Part shown: positions 25,889 through 33,996 of the stretch, piece after piece
Layout: every line of letters begins with the position of its first letter
How positions within the stretch are numbered: position 1 is the first letter of the stretch
DNA from: an uncultured Nonlabens sp.
GTDB lineage: Bacteria; Bacteroidota; Bacteroidia; Flavobacteriales; Flavobacteriaceae
Length of the DNA: 64,000 nucleotides
Direction of reading: 5' to 3'
Assembly: GCF_947495285.1 (NCBI RefSeq)
Contig: NZ_CANLXZ010000004.1
Location: 62,001-126,000 of the forward strand
Translations under genes and position numbers: made by a program
Notes under the pieces: model-generated
Told to the model about the DNA's origin: nothing
What the model saw: the letters and a program-made list of their open reading frames with translations, nothing else
Database searches by the model: none

Positions 25889-25918
25889 TTGATATGCTTT
25901 ATTCAGGACGTATCTTTG
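25889..25918 (+). promoter_or_regulatory. Complete promoter of mfd
   Basis: TTG at 25889-25891, a 19-nt spacer and TATCTTTG at 25911-25918: the best full match in the window to the Bacteroidota consensus TTG-N19-TAnnTTTG. The -7 box ends 10 nt before the ATG, so the mRNA is probably leaderless or nearly so. Confidence 0.75.
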
Positions 25919-25928
25919 TGACTATATT

Positions 25929-28900
25929 ATGAGTTTTACTACTATTCTTAATCAATTTTCAAAAGCTGAGCAAACGCAAAGCTTAAAGGAAATCGTCGCG
26001 CAGTCTCAAGGTTCTACTACTATAAGTGGTCTCCTTGGGAGTTCTATATCTATTCTTTTAAAAACAGCTTTTCAAGAGGCAGATAAGCCTTTTTTACTTA
26101 TTTGTAATGATAAAGAAGAAGCCGCCTTTTATTTAAACGATCTAGAAAAGATGATAGGAGAAGATAAAGTCCTATTTTATCCAGGTAGTTATAGACGTCC
26201 TTATCAAATAGAAGAAACAGATAACGCAAACGTGTTATTGCGTGCAGAGGTTCTTAACCGCATCAACTCGCGCAAGAAGCCAGCAATGATAGTTACCTAT
26301 CCAGATGCTCTTTTTGAAAAAGTAGTTACTCGTAAAGAGTTAGAAAAAAACACGCTCAAAATTACGGTAGGAGATCAGATTTCCATCGAATTTGCAAACG
26401 AGGTCCTTTTTGAATATAAATTTAAACGTGTAGATTTTGTTACCGAGCCAGGGGAGTTTTCTGTGAGAGGTGGTATTCTCGATGTTTTTTCATTCTCAAA
26501 TGATGAGCCCTATCGTATTGAGTTTTTTGGAAATGAAATCGATTCCATAAGGGTCTTTGATGTAGAAACACAATTATCAAAGGATCAAACTAAAAAGATT
26601 TCCATTATTCCTAATGTGGAGAATAAACAGTCAGAAGAAACTCGAGAGAGCTTCTTAAAATATATTTCTAGTAGCACAGCTATATTCTCGATGAATATGG
26701 ATCTATTATATGGTCGTGTTGATTCGCTTTTCGCGAAAGCGGAACAAGCATACAACGAGTTGCAAGGTGAAATAAGACAGTTAACACCTCAAGAAATATT
26801 TAGTGATAGCAAGTTGATTAAATCACAACTGAAGTCATTTAACCATTTTGAATTTACCACCGCACAAGGTGTATTAGTGTATAAAACCTCTCCACAACCA
26901 TCTTTTAATAAGCAATTTGATTTACTTATTGAAAATTTAAAGGAGAATGAAGAAAAAGGCTATAAGAATTATTTATACTGTAGTAGTGAGCAACAAGCAA
27001 AACGTTTTCACGACATATTTGAAGATATGAATGCTCAGGTACAGTATGAAACTATCGTTATGTCTTTATATCGAGGTTTTATAAGTCATGATTTAAAAGC
27101 AGTTTGCTACACAGACCATCAAATCTTTGAGCGTTACCATAAGTTTAATTTAAAGAATGGGTATGCAAAGAAGCAGGCGATTACTTTAAAAGAATTAAAT
27201 ACTCTAGTAATAGGTGATTATGTAACTCATATCGATCATGGTATCGGTAAATTCGGTGGTTTACAGAAGATAGATGTAAATGGTAAAAAGCAAGAGGCGA
27301 TAAAACTTATTTATGGCGAGCGTGATATTCTTTATGTATCTATTCACTCTTTGCACAAAATAACTAGGTACAGCAGTAAAGATGGAAAAGCGCCTAAGGT
27401 ATACAAATTAGGTAGTCCAGCATGGAAAAAATTAAAGGCCAAAACCAAGACGAAGGTCAAGCAAATAGCGTTTGACTTAATTAAACTTTATGCAAAACGT
27501 CGTGCGCAAAAAGGATTCCAGTACGCTCCAGATGGTTATTTACAAAACGAACTAGAGGCAAGTTTTATTTATGAAGACACCCCAGATCAAAGCAGCGCTA
27601 CAGAAGATGTAAAAAGAGACATGGAAAGCGACCGACCTATGGATCGATTAGTTTGTGGCGATGTAGGTTTTGGAAAGACAGAAGTGGCAATACGTGCCGC
27701 GTTTAAGGCAGCTGTAAATGGAAAACAAGTTGCTGTCCTGGTTCCAACTACAATTCTAGCTTTTCAACATGCCAAAACTTTTAAAGAACGTCTAGCAGAT
27801 TTACCTGTTAAGGTTGATTACCTCAACCGTTTTAGAACAGCAAAAGAACGCAAAGGTGTTCTAGAAGGTCTAGAAAATGGTTCTATTGATATAGTTATAG
27901 GAACGCATCAATTAGTTAGTAAATCCATTCAATTTAAAGATCTCGGATTATTAATTATAGACGAAGAGCAAAAATTCGGTGTAGCTGTTAAGGATAAACT
28001 TAAAACACTTAAAGAAAATATTGATACGCTTACCTTAACTGCCACTCCTATACCTAGAACTTTACAATTCTCCTTGATGGCAGCACGAGATTTAAGTGTC
28101 ATAAAAACCCCACCGCCTAACAGGCATCCTGTAGAAACTAAAGTAGTGCGTTTTAATGAAGAAATCATACGGGACGCGGTGAGCTATGAAATCTCTCGTG
28201 GTGGACAAGTGTTTTTTGTGCACAATCGTATTGAAAATATTAAAGAAGTAGCCGGGATGATCCAGCGATCTGTTCCTGAAGCAAAAATAGCAATCGGTCA
28301 TGGACAGATGGATGGTAAGAAACTAGAAGAACTCATGCTTGCTTTTATAAATGGAGAGTTTGATGTATTAGTTTCTACCACGATTATTGAAAGTGGTCTA
28401 GATGTGCCTAATGCAAATACCATTTTTATTAATAGTGCAAACAACTTTGGTCTGTCAGATTTACACCAGATGCGTGGGCGTGTGGGACGTAGTAATAAAA
28501 AAGCATTTTGTTATTTTATAACACCACCGTATGATGTCATGACAGAAGATGCACGTAAACGCATCCAGGCATTAGAAATGTTTAGCGAGCTGGGAAGCGG
28601 TTTTAATATCGCGATGAAAGATCTAGAAATACGTGGTTCTGGTGATATTTTAGGTGGTGAGCAAAGTGGTTTTATTAATGAAATAGGATTTGATACGTAT
28701 CAAAAAATCTTAAGTGAAGCCATTACAGAATTAAAAGAAAATGAGTTTGCAGACCTTTATGAGACTAACGATAAAGAGAAGAAGCATGTTACTGAGGTAA
28801 CTATAGATTCTGATTTTGAGCTGTTGTTTCCAGATGATTATATCAACTCCATTACAGAGCGTTTATCCTTATATGCAAAGCTCAATGATGTAGAAGATGA

Positions 28901-29270
28901 AAAAGGTCTGGAGGTGTATAAAAAGGAGCTCGTAGACCGTTTTGGCGAGCTTCCAGAAGAGGCAGAGAATTTATTAACTAGTGTTAGGGTTAAATGGATT
29001 GCTACTCGATTGGGACTAGAAAAAATAGTGATGAAACAAGGTAAGTTTATAGGTTACTTTGTCTCTGACCAGCAAAGTGGTTTTTATCAAAGTGAATCAT
29101 TTGGGAAAGTATTAAAAGCGGTACAAAACAATCCTAAGATTTTAAAAATGAAAGAAAAACAAACACGAGCTGGATTACGCTTATTACTTACCGTAGAAAA
29201 TGTAAAAACCGTGGATCGTGTTTATGATATTTTGAGTGTGATTATGCCAGTTGAGGTAACGACTTCTTAA
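25929..29270 (+). CDS. mfd: Transcription-repair coupling factor
   Basis: Mfd removes RNA polymerase stalled at lesions and recruits UvrA; 1113 residues. The N-terminal UvrB-like module (RPYQIEETDNANVLLRAEVLNR; EPGEFSVRGGILDVFS) is followed by the CarD-like RNA polymerase interaction domain (GDYVTHIDHGIGKFGGL), the translocase with Walker A GDVGFGKTEVA, DEEQKFGV, TATPIPRTL and RMRGRVGRS, and a C-terminal TRCF domain. A palindrome copy with one extra T in its left arm lies inside and encodes SLFAKAEQ near residue 272. Confidence 0.97.
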   Translation: MSFTTILNQFSKAEQTQSLKEIVAQSQGSTTISGLLGSSISILLKTAFQEADKPFLLICNDKEEAAFYLNDLEKMIGEDKVLFYPGSYRRPYQIEETDNANVLLRAEVLNRINSRKKPAMIVTYPDALFEKVVTRKELEKNTLKITVGDQISIEFANEVLFEYKFKRVDFVTEPGEFSVRGGILDVFSFSNDEPYRIEFFGNEIDSIRVFDVETQLSKDQTKKISIIPNVENKQSEETRESFLKYISSSTAIFSMNMDLLYGRVDSLFAKAEQAYNELQGEIRQLTPQEIFSDSKLIKSQLKSFNHFEFTTAQGVLVYKTSPQPSFNKQFDLLIENLKENEEKGYKNYLYCSSEQQAKRFHDIFEDMNAQVQYETIVMSLYRGFISHDLKAVCYTDHQIFERYHKFNLKNGYAKKQAITLKELNTLVIGDYVTHIDHGIGKFGGLQKIDVNGKKQEAIKLIYGERDILYVSIHSLHKITRYSSKDGKAPKVYKLGSPAWKKLKAKTKTKVKQIAFDLIKLYAKRRAQKGFQYAPDGYLQNELEASFIYEDTPDQSSATEDVKRDMESDRPMDRLVCGDVGFGKTEVAIRAAFKAAVNGKQVAVLVPTTILAFQHAKTFKERLADLPVKVDYLNRFRTAKERKGVLEGLENGSIDIVIGTHQLVSKSIQFKDLGLLIIDEEQKFGVAVKDKLKTLKENIDTLTLTATPIPRTLQFSLMAARDLSVIKTPPPNRHPVETKVVRFNEEIIRDAVSYEISRGGQVFFVHNRIENIKEVAGMIQRSVPEAKIAIGHGQMDGKKLEELMLAFINGEFDVLVSTTIIESGLDVPNANTIFINSANNFGLSDLHQMRGRVGRSNKKAFCYFITPPYDVMTEDARKRIQALEMFSELGSGFNIAMKDLEIRGSGDILGGEQSGFINEIGFDTYQKILSEAITELKENEFADLYETNDKEKKHVTEVTIDSDFELLFPDDYINSITERLSLYAKLNDVEDEKGLEVYKKELVDRFGELPEEAENLLTSVRVKWIATRLGLEKIVMKQGKFIGYFVSDQQSGFYQSESFGKVLKAVQNNPKILKMKEKQTRAGLRLLLTVENVKTVDRVYDILSVIMPVEVTTS
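26725..26742. repeat. Dispersed palindrome, copy 7 (one-base insertion, in mfd)
   Basis: CGCTTTTCGCGAAAGCGG: the TTTCGCGAAA core is intact but the left arm has an extra T. It is read as LFAKA, keeping the FAKA frame. Confidence 0.8.
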
Positions 29271-29312
29271 ATACGGTAAAATAAATTACTAACTCTGAGG
29301 TACGACCAGCAG

Positions 29313-29378
29313 ATTCCAGATAAATCTGATCAATTACCTTTGTAAATAACAGATATTAAGAAACAGATTTTCTGGAAT
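29313..29378. repeat. Long imperfect inverted repeat between mfd and the TrmH gene
   Basis: The arms are ATTCCAGATAAATCTG (29313-29328) and CAGATTTTCTGGAAT (29364-29378). They are complementary apart from one bulged T, with a 35-nt loop. A TACCTTTG -7-like box (29335-29342) lies in the loop. Confidence 0.6.
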
Positions 29379-29452
29379 GACAATCGATTTTAATAAAGAA
29401 AATCGGGAATAAGAAAGAGCATCAGAATATCTAATTACCTTAAATTAAACTT

Positions 29453-29959
29453 TTGAAACAACTCACACATTACGACATAGAGAACCAGAAGAAACAATTT
29501 CCTATCACCATCGTTTGTGATGCGATTAGAACTCCTGAGAATATAGGAATGTGTTTCCGTATATCAGAGAGTTTTGGGGTGGAGAAAATATACTTACATG
29601 AAGATTCTCCTACTATTCAAAATAGAAATGTAAAACGCACGGCAAGAAATACAGAGCTTCACATCGCGCATGACATCTATTCTGATTTTGAAGCCTTAAT
29701 TTTGAGATTAAAGAATGAAGGAAATACGATTATAGGAATAGAAATTACCGATAAGAGTGATGCTCTTCAAGGATTTGATTTTAAAAACTATGAAAAAATA
29801 GTATTGCTTTTAGGTAGTGAAAGAAATGGCATTGAAAACACTAGCCTTGCAGACCATACGGTTTCTATACCCATGTATGGTAAGAACTCCAGTATGAATG
29901 TCATTCATAGCCTTGCTATTTCATTATATGAGGTTACTAATCAGCTTTCAGAAAAGTAG
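29453..29959 (+). CDS. TrmH/SpoU-family RNA 2'-O-methyltransferase
   Basis: A small (168-residue) SPOUT methyltransferase without an N-terminal substrate-binding domain. The three SpoU motifs are visible: CDAIRTPENIGMCFRISESFG, LLLGSERNGIE and SIPMYGKNSSMNVIHSLAISLYE. These enzymes methylate ribose in tRNA or rRNA; the target cannot be told. The start is TTG 29453, giving MKQLTHYDIENQKKQFPITIV, which fits the family's N-terminus; no ATG exists upstream in frame near it. A shared terminator follows. Confidence 0.87.
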   Translation: MKQLTHYDIENQKKQFPITIVCDAIRTPENIGMCFRISESFGVEKIYLHEDSPTIQNRNVKRTARNTELHIAHDIYSDFEALILRLKNEGNTIIGIEITDKSDALQGFDFKNYEKIVLLLGSERNGIENTSLADHTVSIPMYGKNSSMNVIHSLAISLYEVTNQLSEK

Positions 29960-29983
29960 AAAACTATAGATATCTTTTAACAT

Positions 29984-30021
29984 AAAAACGCCTCGATCAA
30001 TTTACTGATCGAGGCATTTTT
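29984..30021. terminator. Bidirectional terminator, TrmH gene / 30064 gene
   Basis: A 10-bp stem (GCCTCGATCA at 29990-29999 with its complement at 30006-30015) with A5 before and a T-rich tract after. Confidence 0.82.
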
Positions 30022-30033
30022 GTTTATTAGTTA

Positions 30034-30049
30034 CGCTTTCGCGAAAGCG
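30034..30049. repeat. Dispersed palindrome, copy 8 (perfect, intergenic)
   Basis: CGCTTTCGCGAAAGCG directly beside the bidirectional terminator in the convergent gap, the same arrangement as copy 1. Confidence 0.9.
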
Positions 30050-30063
30050 AGACTACGAAAATC

Positions 30064-30498
30064 TTACATCCATTGTTTCCATGGTAGTCTAGAGAGAACT
30101 ACTAAAAATGCAAGAGTGTAAAATATAGCAAGAACTTTAAATTTACTGTTACTTACGATTTTCTTTTTGTGTTTAGAGTATCCTACTGTGAGTAGGGCAA
30201 CCGCGATGATCATCATGAAAGGATGTTCTATAGCAAGTAGTCTTATCTCTGGAGTGCTCATTACGGTAGATGTATCGCTAAATAACATACTAGAGTACGG
30301 AGAGAATGCCCATAGAGCAAGTCCTAATAAAAGTTGAATATGTGTAACGATAAGTCCTACTAGAGCTAGACTAAAGTCTTTATTGCCAAATTCTTTTTTA
30401 CCAGCAAAGCCTATAATAGCGTTTATTGTTGCAATTGCTAGAACTAATAGAAGTAAATAAGCCCAACCAGAATGGGCGTTTTTCAATATGTTGTACAT
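30064..30498 (-). CDS. Four-helix membrane protein, cytochrome-b-like
   Basis: A 144-residue inner-membrane protein with four hydrophobic helices (roughly residues 12-31, 43-65, 88-106 and 122-140). Conserved-looking His at positions 9 (KNAHSGWAY), 53 (VTHIQLLLG) and 91 (IEHPFMM) sit at helix ends, and Flavobacterial homologues are sometimes labelled cytochrome b. Heme binding is only an inference from the His pattern. The gene is alone, with its own -7 box (TATTTTTG at 30523-30516). Confidence 0.65.
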   Translation of the reverse strand: MYNILKNAHSGWAYLLLLVLAIATINAIIGFAGKKEFGNKDFSLALVGLIVTHIQLLLGLALWAFSPYSSMLFSDTSTVMSTPEIRLLAIEHPFMMIIAVALLTVGYSKHKKKIVSNSKFKVLAIFYTLAFLVVLSRLPWKQWM

Positions 30499-30515
30499 GA
30501 TGACTATTTTATATT

Positions 30516-30523
30516 CAAAAATA
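30516..30523 (-). promoter_or_regulatory. -7 box of the four-helix membrane protein gene
   Basis: TATTTTTG on the minus strand, 17 nt before ATG 30498. It lies immediately next to the T tract of the upstream receptor's terminator. Confidence 0.5.
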
Positions 30524-30527
30524 CTTC

Positions 30528-30564
30528 AAAAAAAAGAACCCTACTCGATTTGAGTAGGGTTCTT
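30528..30564 (-). terminator. Terminator of the Oar-like receptor gene
   Basis: A 13-bp perfect stem (30534-30546 / 30552-30564) followed on the minus strand by eight T. Confidence 0.88.
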
Positions 30565-30588
30565 GAAATAAAAAGTAAAAAGTATTTC

Positions 30589-33500
30589 TTAGTTAAAGAT
30601 ATATCTAAGACCTACTTGCATTTGCCATCTAGAAGAACGTGTACCAGCATCATCAAAACCTTTAAAGTCTTCAGCAAAATCAGTGTCAAATGTAAATTCA
30701 GGATCTGGACCACCACGTTCTGTAGTAAGAAGTTGAACGCTACCAAAACGGTTGTTGATACGTTCTTGTCTACCCCAATCTTTATTTAAAAAGTTGAAGA
30801 AGTTAAAAATATCTACTGATGCTTGGAACGTATGTTTTTTACCACCGAAGTCTAAACTAAAGTCCTGTAAAACTTTAAAGTCTACGATATGATTCCATGG
30901 ACCTCTATCTCCATTTCTTTCTGCATATTCTCCTCTTCTTTCTCTTAGGTAATCATTCCCTTCAATAAATGCATCCAGTGCTGCCCATTGTTCAGCTGCT
31001 GTTACACTTCCATCATCAATAAGGTTAATTTCACTAGCATCTCTAGGGATATAGATAAGTGCGTTATCACGTGAATCATCACCTAATAAATCAGATGCTC
31101 TAAAGTCGTTGTAAGTGTAACTTAATGTACCGCCTTGTTGTCCATTATAGAAGACACCAAACGTAGTTTTGAAATTATTATTCCATTTTAACTCATATGA
31201 AGCATTTGCAGATATTCTGTGTCCTAAAGCAAAAGCTGAGTTTCCGATAGCTGCATTGTTCTTACCATTGACCGTAACCACGTTTCTCCATTGAGAACTG
31301 TTTTGAGATGAAGTTCCTTCAAAAATAGATTTACCTTGTCCGTAGGTATAGGAAACTTGACCAGAGAAACCGTTTTCATAAGGTTTAGTTAGGCTAAAAC
31401 TAGCGTTATAAGACCAGCCTTCATTTGTATTAGTACCTAAATAAACACCTCTATAGGTTCTGTCTATCGTTCTTCTTGAGAAGTAAGGTCTATTATCAGC
31501 CCCATTTAATCTTCCTATTTCGCCTTCAATGTTTAAGTTTTGGTAAGTAACATTATTGATATTATCGTTATATAAGAAATCTGCACTAGCGATTAATCCC
31601 CAAACATTAGTTTTTTGATCAATACCTATGTTGTACTTCATTACTTGAGGTAATCTGAAATTAGGATCAAAAATATCTATCTGACCACCTAGCTGCCCAC
31701 TACCTGGAGCTGCACCATCACCGATAGGCTGGTTATTAGGGTCAGCTACAAAGAAAGCCCCATCAACAAAATTACGCTCATCCACACCACCTACAGAAAG
31801 TCCGTTATTGTTGTAAGCACCACCTGGCCATACTAAAGGAATTCTAGAAGTAAAAATACCTAATCCACCACGTATTTGTGTAGTGTTATCACCATTCACG
31901 TCCCAGTTAAATCCTGCTCTAGGAGCCACGTGTATCTGACTTTTAATCGCTTTACCTACTCTTGCACCACGTAAGTCTCTACCTGCTGCTTCAAGAAGAT
32001 CTACAGTTCTTGTATTAAAGTCTTCGTTTGCAAGTCCATCTTCAAAGAAAGGAACATCAAAACGTACACCGTAAGTTAACTTGAAGTTATCCGTAATATC
32101 CCATTGATCTTGCGCATATAAACCTAACTGCGAGTAACCAAATGCTGCTGCTGCATTCACGATATCATCTCCAGAAGTTCCTAGTGGATCAAGAAGAGAA
32201 TACGAGTAGTCATAACTATCTGCCGCTGCATCATTAGTAGCATCGTTGTCAAAATAAGTATTAAATTCTGCTAATGTGTTAAACGTATATTGTCCGAAGT
32301 TTTGTCTTACAAAAACGTTTCTCATGTCATAGTGCTCAAAGTTACCACCTAATGTGATGTTGTGAGCTCCTTTATTGATTTCAAAGTTATTTGTTACTGT
32401 GAATACGTCTTGATCTAAAATATTTCCTGTAGAAAATGCTTCAGAACCTAAAGTAATGTTTCCATTACCATCACCGATAGATACTCTAGGAAATGGATTC
32501 CCTATAGGATCTCTATCGTCTCTTACCGTCGTGTAACTTAAAATTAAGTTATTAGAAAGGTTACTTCCGTTGGAAGTGTTCCACTCTAAAGTAGAGAAGT
32601 TAGTAGTAGATGGGAAAAAGATACCACTGTTTGAAAAGTTGATAGATCTTGATCCACTTCCTCCAGGAGAGATGGACTCACCATTTACATAGTTGTGTTT
32701 AAATGTTAATGTGTTTTTATCATCTACATTGTAATCAAGTTTTACTGTAAACTTTTCACTATTCAATTCTCTAATAGTATTACCAAAACTTCCTGGATCA
32801 TAGCCAAAAGTGTTGATTAAATTTTGTCTGAATTGCTGTAGGTCAGCAATAGATGTATCTCCACTATATAAATTAGGATCAAAAGTTCTAGGAGTTTCCT
32901 CTCTTTGAATCTCTGCATTTACGAAGAAGAATAATTTGTTTTTGATGATTGGTCCACCTAAACGTGCACCATACAAGTTTGCTGTAAACTCATCTAGTCT
33001 CTCACGATCTGGAGCAGGATCTGTACCATTGTTTCTATCTATTTGATCTACGATCGCTTGAGGTGTTTTACCAGCTAGTTTTTCATTACGTGTGTAGAAA
33101 TAAGCACTTCCTTTAAATTCATTTGTACCAGAACGAGTAATTGCATTAATAGCACCACCAGTAAATCCAGACTGACGTACATCAAAAGGAGCGATATTTA
33201 CTTGAAAAGACTCGATAGCATCGATAGAGATAGGGTTAACACCTATCTGACCTCCATTTGTACCTGATCCCGAAAGACCAAAAACATCATTATTTACCGC
33301 ACCATCAATAAAGATCGAGTTGTAACGGTTGTTTTGTCCACCTATAGATATAGCTCCACCTTCAGTTACCTGAGCTTGAGGAGTTTTTCTCAAGAAATCA
33401 CCAATTCCCCTGGTTACAGATGGCATAGTATTGATTTCACGAGTAGAAATGTTAGTAGTAGTTCCTGTTTTTCCAGAATCAAAAACTCCATCTCTTACTG

Positions 33501-33876
33501 CATTAATAACAACTGCGTCTAGCGCATTAGACTCATCTACTAAGGTTAGACTGATTTTTTCAGATTCTCCTAACTGTAGGTAAATGTTTTCTAATTTTTC
33601 TACTTTCTTGCTTACGTAAGAAATAGTAATCGTGTAAGGTCCACCTACACGCATGTTTGCTATACGATAAAAACCTTCTATGTCTGTAGAAGTACCGTAG
33701 TTAGTTCCTGTTGGGCCGTGTACCGCAACGATAGTGGCTCCTAAAAGGGGTTCCTGGCTATTATCAACGTTTTCCATGATACGCCCGTTAATGCTTGAGG
33801 TGGTAACCTGCGCATTAACTGCCATGGTGCTTAATAAAAGCCCAATTGCAAATAAAAATTTTAATGTTCTGTTCAT
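30589..33876 (-). CDS. Oar-like TonB-dependent receptor
   Basis: A very large outer-membrane protein (1095 residues) of the Oar type: signal peptide MNRTLKFLFAIGLLL...VNAQ, a carboxypeptidase-regulatory-like beta-sandwich (SINGRIMENVDNSQEPLLGATIVAV), a plug with FLRKTPQAQVTEGGAISIGG and YNSIFIDGAVNN, and a long barrel ending GLRYIFN. In other bacteria Oar-like receptors take up peptides or act in adhesion; in Flavobacteria they are abundant surface proteins. I start at ATG 33876, since the 17 upstream codons contain the -7 box TACTTTTG. It has a dedicated promoter and a very strong terminator, suggesting high expression. Confidence 0.9.
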   Translation of the reverse strand: MNRTLKFLFAIGLLLSTMAVNAQVTTSSINGRIMENVDNSQEPLLGATIVAVHGPTGTNYGTSTDIEGFYRIANMRVGGPYTITISYVSKKVEKLENIYLQLGESEKISLTLVDESNALDAVVINAVRDGVFDSGKTGTTTNISTREINTMPSVTRGIGDFLRKTPQAQVTEGGAISIGGQNNRYNSIFIDGAVNNDVFGLSGSGTNGGQIGVNPISIDAIESFQVNIAPFDVRQSGFTGGAINAITRSGTNEFKGSAYFYTRNEKLAGKTPQAIVDQIDRNNGTDPAPDRERLDEFTANLYGARLGGPIIKNKLFFFVNAEIQREETPRTFDPNLYSGDTSIADLQQFRQNLINTFGYDPGSFGNTIRELNSEKFTVKLDYNVDDKNTLTFKHNYVNGESISPGGSGSRSINFSNSGIFFPSTTNFSTLEWNTSNGSNLSNNLILSYTTVRDDRDPIGNPFPRVSIGDGNGNITLGSEAFSTGNILDQDVFTVTNNFEINKGAHNITLGGNFEHYDMRNVFVRQNFGQYTFNTLAEFNTYFDNDATNDAAADSYDYSYSLLDPLGTSGDDIVNAAAAFGYSQLGLYAQDQWDITDNFKLTYGVRFDVPFFEDGLANEDFNTRTVDLLEAAGRDLRGARVGKAIKSQIHVAPRAGFNWDVNGDNTTQIRGGLGIFTSRIPLVWPGGAYNNNGLSVGGVDERNFVDGAFFVADPNNQPIGDGAAPGSGQLGGQIDIFDPNFRLPQVMKYNIGIDQKTNVWGLIASADFLYNDNINNVTYQNLNIEGEIGRLNGADNRPYFSRRTIDRTYRGVYLGTNTNEGWSYNASFSLTKPYENGFSGQVSYTYGQGKSIFEGTSSQNSSQWRNVVTVNGKNNAAIGNSAFALGHRISANASYELKWNNNFKTTFGVFYNGQQGGTLSYTYNDFRASDLLGDDSRDNALIYIPRDASEINLIDDGSVTAAEQWAALDAFIEGNDYLRERRGEYAERNGDRGPWNHIVDFKVLQDFSLDFGGKKHTFQASVDIFNFFNFLNKDWGRQERINNRFGSVQLLTTERGGPDPEFTFDTDFAEDFKGFDDAGTRSSRWQMQVGLRYIFN

Positions 33877-33903
33877 TTCAGAATGAGTTATAGTTTGATT
33901 TTG

Positions 33904-33911
33904 CAAAAGTA
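33904..33911 (-). promoter_or_regulatory. -7 box of the Oar-like receptor gene
   Basis: TACTTTTG on the minus strand, 27 nt before ATG 33876. Confidence 0.6.
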
Positions 33912-33996
33912 CATCGCAAACAACCATTCTAATATTAAGCTAACATTAAGAAGTAAAGTTCTTGTAAATTATAAGCAACTGTGAATAAGAGTGTTA

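Noticed and set aside
11141..28600. Isolated TCGCGA hexamers outside the palindrome (in the histidine kinase, TonB receptor and mfd genes)
   Set aside because: They lack the CGCTT/AAGCG arms and are consistent with chance.
30472..30789. 105-residue frame across the receptor terminator
   Set aside because: Runs through a terminator hairpin and the end of the Oar-like gene; a shadow frame.
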